Shown in pieces: positions 7,382-19,797 of a stretch of DNA of 64,000 nucleotides (positions within the stretch are counted from its first letter, which is position 1; every line of letters begins with the position of its first letter). The notes beneath the pieces are model-generated. The model did no database searches, had not been told where the DNA came from, and saw only the letters and a program-made list of their open reading frames with translations. The position numbers and the translations under genes were made by a program. The stretch is from CAVRIA01 sp963721115 (GTDB lineage: Bacteria; Desulfobacterota; Binatia; HRBIN30; CADEER01), in NCBI GenBank assembly GCA_963721115.1, contig CAVRIA010000011.1, forward strand, positions 1-64,000, read 5' to 3'.

Positions 7382-10046
7382 ATGACGAGACGGGTTCGCG
7401 CGGCGGCTGTCGTTCTCACAGCGTCGATCGTCTTCGGCGGCGGCGCGGCGGACGCGCACCAGGTGCGCGTGTTCGCGGTGAACGCGCGCCTCGACCTGAG
7501 CTATGCCGACACGTATCAAGATTATCGCGACAAGATGTTCGCCCTCGTCGACGCGCGGCAGCCACGGCGCGAGGAGCTGGTGCAAGCCGGGGCCGGGGAC
7601 GTCGCGGGCGCCCTGCGCCCGGAGGATCCGACGGCGCCGGTCGATGCCCTGGTCGCCTTCCCCGAGGAAATCGGTCTGATCGCAGGGCTCATCGGCAGCC
7701 GCGGTACCACGGCGAGAAACATCCAGAGCGGCGGATCGACCGCCGCGTTCATCGCCCTCCTGCAGGCCTACCAGCCGCAGATCGACTACTACGCGCAGCG
7801 CTATCCCGGCCAGGGCGGCATCAGCTATCTCTTTCTCGGCGCCACCGACACGTTCTACCGCGCCTTCTACGAGACCTTCCGCGACCTGGCGCGCACCTAC
7901 GGCGTGTACGTCGCCGCCAGCGCCAACGTCGCCGCGGCGCGCCGCATCGAGGCGGCGACGGATCCGGAGCTCGTCGCTCTGCTGCGCGATCCGGACGAGG
8001 CCGGCAGCCGGGACTACGCCTACATGGCCGTCTCCCCGCAGGTCGTGAACACGCTGTTCCTCTTCGCTCCCGACGGGGAGATCCTGGTTCTCGACCAGGA
8101 CGGCCGGACGGTGCGAAGCCCGTCGCAGACCGGCGGCGTTGTGCGCGGCAGCCTCGACAAGGCGTACCTCACCGAGCTGGAGCAGAGCCCTCTCGGCCTG
8201 AGCAGCGGCGCGGTGCGCGCCCTCGACGTCCTCGACACGCCCATCGGGCGCATCGGCGCCGTGACCTCGAAGGACGCCTGGATGATCGACGTGAACGACC
8301 GCTACGACGCCAAGGGAGCGCAGCTTCTCCTACAGGCGGAGGCCTTCGACCAGTGGGCCTTCACGGCGGACCCGTGGTCTCCCGACAACTTCAAGGCCGG
8401 CGGCTTCGCGCAGGTGCAGCGCAACCCGCAGTTTCGGTTCAATGTGACGCCCTGCCTGGTCGGCAACCTCTACGACGTCACCTTCGACGGCCAGGGGGCG
8501 ATCATCGGCAAGCGCCGCAAGGGCGGCGCGCCCGTGCTCGGACCGGAGACGGCCTGGATCGGACAGAACCCCGACGCCGGGTTCGTGCGCATCGCGCCGT
8601 GGATCGCGGAGGATCCGGCGCCTACAAATGGCGGGGCTGACACTCGCCGCGCGTCGTCAGGTTCTGGCGCAGGCGGGCAGTGCCCTGCTGCCCGACTCGG
8701 GAGTGGCGTGCCCGGTGCCGCTCGCCCCCGGCGCGTGCGAGAACGGCTACCGCGAGTCGGTGATCTCCGCCGACCTCGAGCTTCCCGACGCCGGCGCGCC
8801 GAGCGTTCGGTCGCCGTCGGCGCGCGTTCCCACCGCTTTCGGGACGACGCGCTTCGTCCAGCTTCCGGCGGCGGGCGAGCAGCGGCATCCGCACGTGGCG
8901 GCGTTCGGCGGCAGGGTCTACGTCGCGTGGGAGGACAGCCGCGCCGGAGCGGAGAACGTCTACCTCGGCGTCAGCCGCGACTCCGGGCAGTCGTGGGAGG
9001 TGCGGCGGGTGAGCGACAACCCGGCCGGCGCCGTCGTCGAGCTGCGCCCCGACCTGGCGCTGCGGCGCGACGGCGCGCGCCTCTTCGTCGTCTGGCAGGA
9101 ATTCTGCGAAGGGCGCAACGACGACTGCGGTCGCATCGAGCTGGCGCGCTTCGACGCGAACGGGAACAAGCTCGGCACCGACCTGCGCGTCGACCGCGGC
9201 GGCGAAGGGGCGGGCAAGTGGAACCCCGCCGTTGCGGTGGACCGACGCGGCGATCCGATGGTCGTCTGGGTCGACGAGCGCGACCTGGGTCCGGGCGGCA
9301 TCCCGTTCGAGCACATCTACTTCTCGCGCAGCCGCGACCGCGGCCAGTCCATGGGGCCGACGGTGCGTGTCGACAAGGGCGCGCCGGTCGAGTCCGCCGC
9401 CAGCCTCGACAACAAGTGGGCGCCCAGCATCGCTGCGCTGCTCAACCAGGTCCACATCGCCTGGGCCGACTTCCGCAACTACCAGTGGGACATCTACACG
9501 GCGCGCTCGCGCAGCGGCGTCTTCTTCGAGCGCAACGTGCGCGTCGACGACGCCGTCGGCTTCGAGCGCATCGACGACCATCCGGCGATCGCCGTCGACG
9601 GCCAGGCGTCGGTGCACGTGGTCTGGGCCGACCGCCGCGACAGGGAAGCGGAGACCGACATCCGCCACGCGCGCAGCGACCGCCGCGGCCGCGTCTTCGG
9701 CGCCAGCGTGCGGGTCGACTCGTCCGAGGACGCCTTCGACCCGAACACCGACACGCCGAGCAACCAGTGGAATCCGGAGACGGCTCTGCGCGGGGACGAC
9801 GTCTTCGTCGTCTGGCAGGACAACCGTCTGGGCGACAACGACATCTTCTTCGCCCGCAGCAGCGACCGCGGCGACTCCTTCGATGCGGACGAGCGCGTCG
9901 ACGACAGCGGCAGCGATCCCAGCGATCAGTACCGCCCCGACATCGCCGTCGACCCGACCGTCAGCGCCGGCGCGTCACTCTACGTCGTCTGGGAGGACCA
10001 GCGCTACGGCCCCGCCGCCGTCGCCATCGCCCACCGCAATCTCTAG
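7382..10046 (+). CDS. Secreted nitrilase-fold / BNR beta-propeller fusion (one frame change)
   Basis: Starts at ATG 7382 with GGAGGGG upstream and a signal peptide (ASIVFGGGAADAH). Residues about 25-400 have the carbon-nitrogen hydrolase fold: VFAVNARLDLSYADTYQDYR, the catalytic-type Glu in DALVAFPEEIGL (about residue 95), IGAVTSKDAWMIDV and GAQLLLQAEAF. The usual nucleophile motif ICYD reads TSKD, so the catalytic Cys is replaced by Ser296. Near 8612-8630 the frame shifts by one base and the protein continues as MAGLTLAARRQVLAQAG, then five or more BNR/sialidase-like repeats such as VYVAWEDSRAGAENVYLGVS and DVFVVWQDNRLGDNDIFFAR, to 10046. The total is about 888 residues if the shift is an error; if real, they are two adjacent genes. 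Substrate unknown. Confidence 0.75.
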
Positions 10047-10052
10047 GGGCGG

Positions 10053-10106
10053 GTTGTTGGTTGTTGGTGGTTGGTTGTTGGTGACAGCTCAACCAACAAC
10101 CAACCA
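10053..10106. terminator. GTT/AAC octamer array forming a hairpin between convergent genes
   Basis: A 14-bp perfect stem (GGTTGGTTGTTGGT at 10069-10082 and its complement at 10092-10105) with a 9-nt loop, preceded by more GGTTGTTG units. It lies between the rightward fusion gene (stop 10046) and the leftward aldo-keto reductase, whose last codons (WLVVG) are inside the right part. It probably ends transcription from both sides. Confidence 0.6.
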
Positions 10107-11093
10107 CGCATTCAGGAATCCCTTTCCCTTCCTCGGCACGTAGGGCTCGTCGAGGCGCGCGCACTCCTCCAGGTCGAGCCGCACGTCGACCGCCGCCAGG
10201 GCGTCTTCGAGCTGCTCGGCGCGGCTGACGCCGATGATCGGCGCGGCGACGCCCGGCTGCTGCATCACCCAGGCGAGGGCGATCCGGGCCGGCGATACGC
10301 CGCGCTGCTCGGCGAGCTCGACCACACGACGGAGGATCTCGAAGTCGCCGTCGCGAAACTGATCCGCCTGCCCGAAGAGATCGGTGCGCGAGCGCTCCGT
10401 CTTGTCCCAGCTCTCGCGGCTGCGCGTGCCGGCGAGGAAGCCGCGCGCCAGCGGGCTGTACGGGATGATGCCGATGCCCTCGGCGTGGCAGAGGGGCAGC
10501 ATCTCCCGCTCGTCCTCGCGGTAGACGAGGTTGTAGTGGTTCTGCATGGAGACGAAGCGCGTCCACCCGCGGCGCTCGGCGACGTGCAGCGCGCGGGCGA
10601 ACTGCCAGGCGAACATGCTCGAGGCGCCGAGGTAGCGCACCTTGCCGGCGCGCACGACGTCGTCCAGCGCCTGCAGCGTCTCCTCGATCGGCGTCGCCTC
10701 GTCGTAGCGGTGGATCTGGTAGAGGTCGACGTAGTCGGTGCCGAGCCGGCGCAGCGAGGCGTCGATGCAGTCGAAGATGCGCTTGCGCGACAGGCCGTGG
10801 TTGTTGGCGCCGCCCTTGCGCATCGGAAAGTAGAGCTTGGTGGCGATGACGACCTCGTCGCGCCGCGCCAGCTCGCGCAGGGCGCGCCCGACCACCTCCT
10901 CGCTGACACCGAGCGAGTACATATCCGCCGTGTCGAAGAAGGTGATGCCGGCTTCCACGGCGCGGCGCAGCAGCGGCCGGCTGGCCGCTTCGTCCAGCAC
11001 CCACGGGCGCCAGTCGGGCGTGCCGTAGGTCATGGTGCCGAGGCAGAGGCGCGAGACCTCCAGTCCGGTGTGTCCGAGTTTGACGTACTCCAT
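10089..11093 (-). CDS. Aldo/keto reductase
   Basis: NADPH-dependent TIM-barrel oxidoreductase, 334 residues, full length. The catalytic Asp-Tyr-Lys-His tetrad is visible: FFDTADMYSLG (Asp, Tyr), VVIATKLYF (Lys) and LYQIHRYDE (His). The NADPH phosphate-binding end is seen in AAPIIGVSRAEQLEDALAAV. The sequence resembles the YajO/Tas and KCNAB-type subgroup (AKR), with the TPDWRPWVLDEAASRPLLRR insertion near the start. It reduces aldehydes or ketones; the real substrate is not evident. The aldehyde dehydrogenase gene diverges 95 bases upstream, so the two may share an aldehyde-handling role. Its C-terminal five residues come from an intergenic repeat. Confidence 0.9.
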   Translation of the reverse strand: MEYVKLGHTGLEVSRLCLGTMTYGTPDWRPWVLDEAASRPLLRRAVEAGITFFDTADMYSLGVSEEVVGRALRELARRDEVVIATKLYFPMRKGGANNHGLSRKRIFDCIDASLRRLGTDYVDLYQIHRYDEATPIEETLQALDDVVRAGKVRYLGASSMFAWQFARALHVAERRGWTRFVSMQNHYNLVYREDEREMLPLCHAEGIGIIPYSPLARGFLAGTRSRESWDKTERSRTDLFGQADQFRDGDFEILRRVVELAEQRGVSPARIALAWVMQQPGVAAPIIGVSRAEQLEDALAAVDVRLDLEECARLDEPYVPRKGKGFLNAWLVVG

Positions 11094-11188
11094 GAAGCGA
11101 CATTACACTCAGTGCGTGAACCCGTTTCCACAGGCCCCCCGAGAGATCATTTCAACGTGAGCGAGCCGGCGCACAGACGCCTCCTCCG

Positions 11189-12702
11189 ATGAGTCCCAGC
11201 GCCGTTCGATTCCCCCGCTTCGTCGACCCCGACCAGGCTGCGGGTGCGCGAGGCGGCAACGGGGAAGACGATCGCCGAGCTCGACGTCGACGGGCCCGAC
11301 GCCGTGGCGGCGGTCGTCGCCCGGGCGCGCGCCGCACAGCCGGCGTGGGCGGCCCTGGCCGTGAAGGAGAGAGCGCGGCGGCTCAAGCGCGCGCGGCGCG
11401 AGATGGTGCGGGAGCGCGGCGCGATTCTCGACCTCCTCGACCGCGAGACCGGCAAGCCGCACTTCGACACGGTCGGCGAGATGATGGGCGGCTGCCTGGA
11501 GATCGGCTACCTGGCCAGGCGCGCCGCCCGCTTTCTGAAGCCGCGCCGGGCGGGCACCCGGCCGCTGTTCGGCAAGCGCGGTCTGATCGTCTACAAGCCG
11601 CGCGGCGTGGTCGGGATCATCAGCCCGTGGAACGCGCCGCTCAATCTGTCGCTGACCGATGCCGTGCCGGCCCTGCTGGCGGGCAACGCGGTGGTGGTCA
11701 AGCCGTCCGAGGTCACCCCCCTGGCGGTGCGCCGCGCCATGGCGGCGATGGCGCGCGCCCTTCCGGACGGCATCCTGCAGGTCGTCATCGGCGCCGGCGA
11801 GACCGGCGCGGCGCTGGTCGACGGCGTCGACATGATCTGCGTCACCGGCTCGCCCGCCACCGGACGGCGGGTGATGGAGCGGGCCAGTCGGCGCCTGACG
11901 CCGGTGCTGCTCGAGCTGGGTGGGAAGGACCCGATGATCGTCCTGCGCGACGCCGACCTCGAGCGCGCCGCCAACGCCGCCGTGTGGGGCGGCTGCATGA
12001 TGACCGGGCAGGTGTGCATGTCGGTGGAGCGCGTCTACGTCGAGCAGGCCGTCGCCGCGGAGTTCACGGCGAAGGTGGTCGACAAGGTGCGTGCGCTGCG
12101 CGTCGGCCCGAACGGCCGGGACGCCGACATCGACCTGGGGCCCTTCACGGGACCGCGCCAGCTCGAGATCGTCGAGCGCCACCTCGAGGACGCGCGCGGC
12201 CAAGGGCGCACGCATCCTCGCCGGCGGCCGGCGCGACGGAAACGGCGGCGGCCGCTTCTTCCAGCCCACGGTCCTGGCAGACGTCGACCACTCGATGCTG
12301 GTCATGACCGAGGAGACCTTCGGACCGCTGATTCCGATCATGCCGGTCGCGGATGCCGACGCGGCGGTCGCTTTGGCCAACCAGAGCCCCTACGGGCTGA
12401 ACGCCAGCGTCTGGACGCGCGACATCGGGCGCGGCGTCGCGGTCGCGCAGCGAATCGAGAGCGGGTCGGCGTGCGTCAACGAGTGTCTGGTCTCCGCCGG
12501 CTGCCACGAGCTGCCCTTCGGCGGCGTCAAGCAGAGCGGCATCGGCAGCCGCCACGGCGGCGCCGAAGGCCTGCGCCAGTTCTGCGTCGCGCAGGCCATC
12601 CTGGCGGAGAAGAGCCGCCGCCGCGCCGAAATCGCCTGGTTCCCCTACTCGCTGCGCCGCGCGCACCTCATCGAGCGGCTGATGGGGTTGATGTTCCGCT
12701 GA
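11189..12702 (+). CDS. NAD(P)-dependent aldehyde dehydrogenase (two frame changes)
   Basis: Oxidises aldehydes to acids. Read across two one-base frame changes (near 11235 and 12195) it gives about 504 residues, the family length. ATG 11189 begins MSPSAVRFPRFVDPDQ and continues after the shift as REAATGKTIAELDVDGPDAV. Motifs: GIISPWNAPLNLSL and VVKPSEVTPLAV for the cofactor site, VTGSPATGRRVM, the general-base Glu in LLELGGKDPMIV, the nucleophilic Cys in GGCMMTGQVCMSVERVY, and after the second shift TEETFGPLIPIMPV and ELPFGGVKQSGIGSRHG. The C-terminal tail LIERLMGLMFR suggests membrane association as in fatty-aldehyde dehydrogenases. No strong ribosome site is visible. Frame changes are probably sequence errors. 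Confidence 0.85.
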
Positions 12703-12748
12703 CCGGCGCTGCCTGCGCCGAATGTTCTTGGCTGGTCGGATACAAGAA

Positions 12749-13583
12749 GCCCCTCCGCCTCCCCCTTGATCACGAGGAACCGGGTTGTTCTGTGCGGGGC
12801 TTGCGCCCCTGCAACCCCACCGGGGAGGGAACCGCTCAGACGCCGCGGTTCCCTCCCCGTGCCCCTCTCTCCGGTGGCTCCCCTCCGAGGCGAATCCGCT
12901 TCCCCGCTCAGCACCGGAGTTGGCGGTCGGGCGCGCGTAACGGGAGACGCGCCACTGCCTGAATCTACGCGCCACTGACGGGACTCGACTCCCTCGGTCT
13001 CGCGCACGGCTTCACCACCGCGCCACTCTCTGCCGATCTCGCTCTCGCGCCTCTTCGAAAGGTCGAGGCCGTGGAGTTTTGATTCTTTCTTCTTTCGCTT
13101 CGCGATGAACCCGCTTCGCTTGCGTGCGCAGCGCAATCGATCGACGTGATTCGACCTCCTGCATCGTTCCGAGCACACTGCTCTCTTCGAACGCGCGCGT
13201 GGACGCGGTTCGGTCGGAGAGAGGGGTGCGGGGAGGGAATCTCTCTTGTGGTGTAGGCCTCCGGCCTGCATAGCGGTCCATCGGACCGCTCTCTCCCCTC
13301 CAACCCAGCCCCGTGCAGGCGAGACGCCCGCACCACAATCAACTGCCGATGCGGCCGCGGGGACCGCGAGTGGACTTCGAAGATGTCCAGCAGAGAAGGC
13401 GCCGACGAGTGGCGCGCCGGTGAACCCGGTTTGAAAAGCCCAACAACCAGCGGAGCCACCGGAGAGAGGGGTGCGGGGAGGGAACCGCGGCGTCTGAGCG
13501 GTTCCCTCCCCGGTGGGGTTGCAGGGGCGCAAGCCCCGCACGAAACAAACCGGGGTCCTTGTGATCAAAGGGGAGGCCGGGGC
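12749..13583. repeat. Mosaic hairpin-rich repeat, copy 1, with about 133-bp terminal inverted repeats
   Basis: The left arm (12749-12881) and right arm (13452-13583) are inverted copies of one block. Each arm holds a perfect hairpin with arms GGGGAGGGAACCGC and GCGGTTCCCTCCCC around a 9-nt loop (12822-12858 and 13475-13511), and a GGGGC-TTGC-GCCCC hairpin. Between them lie a module with CGCCTCTTCGAAAGGTCGAG (near 13048), a module with TTCGAACGCGCGCGTGGACG (13186), and a hairpin AGCGGTCCATCGGACCGCT (13272-13290). Open frames cross it on both strands, but none has protein features. The same modules recur near 35.8, 38.6 and 48.4 kb in other orders and orientations. Confidence 0.8.
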
Positions 13584-13660
13584 CTCTCGCCTCGGTCCCC
13601 CTCGTTGCGCCGCCTCGTCCGTATGTTCACACTGGACGATACCGACATGAAGGACGGCCG

Positions 13661-14209
<549 letters not shown>

Positions 14210-14352
14210 AGGGCAGATCAGCGGTCGCGCTGGAACCCCGAGACGCGGCTGCGTGTTGTAGAGACAGGCGGGACGCAGAGCCCGCGACGTGAAATCCGCG
14301 CGCCGCGGCGGCATCCGACTCTCGGGTACGCCGGGGCCGCCGAAGGAGGCAC

Positions 14353-15357
14353 ATGAGCCTGGTCATCCGTGTTCGCAAGGCCGGTGAGGTCCGACCCGCC
14401 GAGACTACCGACGAGAAGCTCTATCTCCGCCGGCGCGAGTTTCTGCGCGGCGCCGCGGTCGCGGCGGGAGCCGTGGCCGGCGCGCTGTGGCTCCCCGGCT
14501 GCGACAGATCCGGCGAGGCGAGCCAGGACGCCGCCCAGAAGCAGGCATCGGCGGAGTCTCCGGTGAAGATCGGCGAGGTGAAGAAGACCTCCTACGGCGC
14601 CGGCGAGAAGCCGACCGACTACGACGACGCCACCCACTACAACAACTTCTACGAGCTCGGCACGGACAAGACGGATCCCGCCCGCTACGCCGGCGACATG
14701 GTGATCAAGCCCTGGTCCGTCGCCATCGGCGGCGAGGTGGCCAAGCCGGGCTCGGTGCCGCTCGAGGATCTGCTCGCGCCGCATCCCCTCGAGGAGCGCC
14801 TCTACCGGCACCGCTGCGTCGAGGCCTGGTCGATGGTGATCCCCTGGATCGGGTTCCCCCTCGGTGACCTTCTGAAGCGCTTCCAGCCGACTTCGAAAGC
14901 CAAGTACGTCGCGTTTCGCACCCTCCTCGACCCGGCGCACCTGCCCGGGCAGAAGCGTCCGATTCTCGACTGGCCGTACCGGGAGGGGCTGCGCCTCGAC
15001 GAGGCCATGCACCCGCTCGCCATCCTCTGCGTCGGCATGTACGGGCGCGTGCTGCCCAATCAGAACGGGGCGCCGCTGCGCCTCGTCGTGCCCTGGAAGT
15101 ACGGGTTCAAGAGCATCAAGTCGATCGTCGCCATCGAGCTCGCCGAGACGCAGCCGCAGACGAGCTGGAACCAGGCGGCGCCCAACGAGTACGGCTTCTA
15201 CTCCAACGTGAACCCCGCCGTCGATCACCCGCGCTGGAGCCAGAAGACGGAGCGGCGCATCGGCGAGTTCCGCCGCCGGCCGACCCTGCCGTTCAACGGC
15301 TACGCCGACGAAGTGGCCGGCCTCTACTCCGGCATGGACCTGCAAAAGTACTTCTGA
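14353..15357 (+). CDS. msrP: Protein-methionine-sulfoxide reductase, molybdopterin subunit
   Basis: Periplasmic molybdoenzyme (formerly YedY) that reduces both epimers of protein-bound methionine sulfoxide. 334 residues. A Tat signal is plain: YLRRREFLRGAAVAAG followed by a hydrophobic stretch. The molybdenum-ligating Cys lies in LYRHRCVEAWSMVIPWIG, and the domain continues with PLRLVVPWKYGFKSIKSIVA and NPAVDHPRWSQKTERRIGE, all diagnostic of MsrP. The stop is 13 bases before msrQ, so the two are in one transcript. The first residues before the twin arginine are longer than usual (about 25), and GTG or ATG starts nearer the Tat motif were not obvious. Electrons come from MsrQ. Confidence 0.95.
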   Translation: MSLVIRVRKAGEVRPAETTDEKLYLRRREFLRGAAVAAGAVAGALWLPGCDRSGEASQDAAQKQASAESPVKIGEVKKTSYGAGEKPTDYDDATHYNNFYELGTDKTDPARYAGDMVIKPWSVAIGGEVAKPGSVPLEDLLAPHPLEERLYRHRCVEAWSMVIPWIGFPLGDLLKRFQPTSKAKYVAFRTLLDPAHLPGQKRPILDWPYREGLRLDEAMHPLAILCVGMYGRVLPNQNGAPLRLVVPWKYGFKSIKSIVAIELAETQPQTSWNQAAPNEYGFYSNVNPAVDHPRWSQKTERRIGEFRRRPTLPFNGYADEVAGLYSGMDLQKYF

Positions 15358-15370
15358 GGTCGACGGATCG

Positions 15371-15961
15371 ATGGCCCCACGCCTCGCGCGCCGCCTCTCG
15401 CACGGCGCCGTCGTCGCCGTCGCGCTGATTCCCGCCGCCGCTCTCGTCGCCGGCGCCTTCAGCAACGGTCTCGGCGCCAACCCGATCGAGACGATCACCC
15501 ACACCACCGGCGACTGGACCCTGCGTCTGCTGCTCGCCACCCTCGCCGTCACGCCGCTGCGGCGGCTGACCGGTTGGAGCTCTCTGATCGCGTACCGGCG
15601 CACCCTCGGCCTGCTGGCGTTCACGTACGCCACTCTCCACCTGCTGACCTACGTGGTTCTCGACCACTTCTTCGACTGGAACGCCATCGTCGACGACGTC
15701 GCCAAGCGGCTGTTCGTGACCGCCGGGCTGACGGCGTTTCTGTGCCTGCTGCCGCTCGCGATCACCTCCACGCGGGGGTGGATCCGCCGGCTCGGACGGC
15801 GCTGGCGGCGCTTGCATCGCCTCGTCTACGCCGCCGCCGTCGCCGGCGTCGTGCACTACTGGTGGCTGGTGAAGGCGGACGTCCGAAAACCCCTGCTCTA
15901 CGCGTCGGCGCTGGGCGCGCTGCTCGGCGTCCGCCTGCTCTCTCTCTCGCCGCCCGGCTGA
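15371..15961 (+). CDS. msrQ: MsrPQ heme-binding membrane subunit
   Basis: Inner-membrane cytochrome b-type protein (formerly YedZ) that passes quinol electrons to MsrP. 196 residues with about five or six transmembrane helices. Heme-ligating histidines are probably those in YATLHLLTYVVLDHFF and RLHRLVYAAAVAGVVHYWW. The loops GANPIETITHTTGDWTLR and RRTLGLLAFTYATLHL are typical of the ferric-reductase-like family. It follows msrP after 13 bases. The order msrB-msrP-msrQ on one strand indicates co-expression. Confidence 0.95.
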   Translation: MAPRLARRLSHGAVVAVALIPAAALVAGAFSNGLGANPIETITHTTGDWTLRLLLATLAVTPLRRLTGWSSLIAYRRTLGLLAFTYATLHLLTYVVLDHFFDWNAIVDDVAKRLFVTAGLTAFLCLLPLAITSTRGWIRRLGRRWRRLHRLVYAAAVAGVVHYWWLVKADVRKPLLYASALGALLGVRLLSLSPPG

Positions 15962-15988
15962 AGCCGGCGCCGGCCCTGTCGTCGCGAG

Positions 15989-16298
15989 ATGCAACTACCG
16001 CGCATTGACCCGGTCGGGATCCTGCAGCCGGCCCCGGGGTTCGAGCAGCGGCCGCGCCGCTACTCTCGACTGCAGCGCGCGCTGGCCGCGGCGCTGCTGC
16101 TGGTCTTTCTGCTCGCCATCGCGGTCACGACGATCGCCGGCCTCGGCTCGTACTGCCTGACGACCGACGCCGGCGACATGCGTCCGTTGACCCGCGACCG
16201 CCGGCCCCCTTCCGCGTCATCTGGCGGGCGCCGGGCGCGCCGTGCTATTGCCGCGCCTGCAATCGTCGATGTTCCGAACCCAACCGGCGGAGGGGTGT
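15989..16298 (+). CDS. Possible small membrane protein (uncertain)
   Basis: Not recognised. An open frame starts MQLPRIDPVGILQPAPG and carries a good transmembrane segment (ALAAALLLVFLLAIAVTTIA, residues about 31-50) followed by polar sequence. It lies 27 bases after msrQ. The frame stays open into the next gene, which is unlikely to be real, so if the gene exists its true stop is hidden by a frame change before about 16290. No clear ribosome site precedes ATG 15989. It may instead be a chance open frame. Confidence 0.25.
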
Positions 16299-18991
<2,693 letters not shown>

Positions 18992-19066
18992 TCGCAATCA
19001 GTAGTCAGTGTTGCTCCCGGGCTGCGCCGGATCATTCGAGCTGAGAAACACGCGGACTTCCGGAAC

Positions 19067-19160
19067 AGGCTGAGGCTCAGGCTCGGGCTCGGGCTAAGGA
19101 CGGTGCGCGCTTCGCGCGGTCTTTGGGATCGATCCCCAGCCTCAGCCCGAGCCCCAGCCT
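19067..19160. repeat. Inverted pair of 6-bp imperfect tandem arrays
   Basis: The left array reads AGGCTG AGGCTC AGGCTC GGGCTC GGGCTA (19067-19096) and the right array CAGCCT CAGCCC GAGCCC CAGCCT (about 19137-19160). They are complementary, so they can pair into a long imperfect stem. The loop contains a GCGCGC-TT-CGCGCG hairpin (about 19105-19118). The pair lies between two converging genes (stops at 18991 and 19240), fitting a two-way terminator. Confidence 0.6.
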
Positions 19161-19227
19161 TTGCCTACGAACCCGAGCACAGCCCGGGCGAGTTTCAGGT
19201 CAGTGCTGATCAGGTCTATCAGGCCAT

Positions 19228-19262
19228 ACTGCTTACTGCTTACTGATCACTGACAGCTGATA
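19228..19262. repeat. 7-bp imperfect tandem array at a gene end
   Basis: Five units: ACTGCTT, ACTGCTT, ACTGATC, ACTGACA, GCTGATA. The leftward nitroreductase stop codon (19240) and its last residues AVSDQ lie inside the array, so the repeat has supplied the end of the protein. Confidence 0.6.
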
Positions 19263-19704
19263 AGAGAACGACCGGAATCGAGCGGTCGGTGATCTGCTCG
19301 TAGCGGCCGTAGAACGGGTTGTCCTCCTTCAGCTTCGGCCACAGGCGCGCGTGCTCGTCGGCGTTCGCCCGGCGCGCCACGACGTCCATCGTCTTCCGCC
19401 CGATCTGAACGGTCGCCTTCGGATCCTTCTGCAGGTTGAGCCACCACGCCGGGTGGCGGTCGGCGCCGCCGTTCGAGGCGACGACCACCCAGCTCGCTCC
19501 GTCGCGGATGTAGGCCAGCGGCACGGTGCGCGCCTGTCCGGACTTGCGTCCCGTGGTGGTCAGCAACAGGTTCGTGATGCCGCCGGTCGAATGCCCGATG
19601 GCGCCGCCGGACCACCGGTAGAGCCTGATGTGGAGCTTGCCGGTGCGCCGCCAGAAGCTGCTCTCCCCGAGGCGCTTGAGGAGGCGCAATCTCATCGAGC
19701 TCAT
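19240..19704 (-). CDS. Deazaflavin-dependent nitroreductase family protein
   Basis: F420H2-dependent split-barrel oxidoreductase of the DDN/F420-reductase group, 154 residues. Signature stretches: HIRLYRWSGGAIGHSTGG, NLLLTTTGRKSGQARTVPLA (the GRKSG phosphate-binding turn), VVVASNGGADRHPAWWLNLQ, KATVQIGRKTMDVVARRA and NPFYGRYEQITDRSIPVVLL. This is the pattern typical of actinobacterial DDN relatives. It suggests that this organism makes cofactor F420, but no biosynthesis gene is visible in the window. Some family members bind other flavins, so the cofactor is an inference. Physiological substrate unknown. Confidence 0.88.
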   Translation of the reverse strand: MSSMRLRLLKRLGESSFWRRTGKLHIRLYRWSGGAIGHSTGGITNLLLTTTGRKSGQARTVPLAYIRDGASWVVVASNGGADRHPAWWLNLQKDPKATVQIGRKTMDVVARRANADEHARLWPKLKEDNPFYGRYEQITDRSIPVVLLSAVSDQ

Positions 19705-19797
19705 GCCGCCCTTCTTTCAGCCCGCCGCTCCGGTTTCAAGGGCTGGCCGCGACGCGCCGTCGTTGCAGGCCGCGCCGGTTTCCGCTTTCCTCGCGTG

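Noticed and set aside
6122..10084. A 1320-residue open frame on the plus strand
   Set aside because: Its first third is an out-of-frame, Arg/Pro-rich shadow of the FAD oxidase gene. Only the 7382-8625 part is coding, and the remainder is out of frame with the BNR domain.
12900..13459. Proteins of 100-300 residues predicted across the mosaic repeat
   Set aside because: The frames are open on both strands at once, change frame between copies, and translate to Arg/Pro/Ser-rich sequence without conservation of protein features; RNA or DNA structure is conserved instead.
19351..19797. N-terminal extension of the TPR gene
   Set aside because: It runs antisense through the nitroreductase gene; the signal peptide beginning at 19798 gives a better start.
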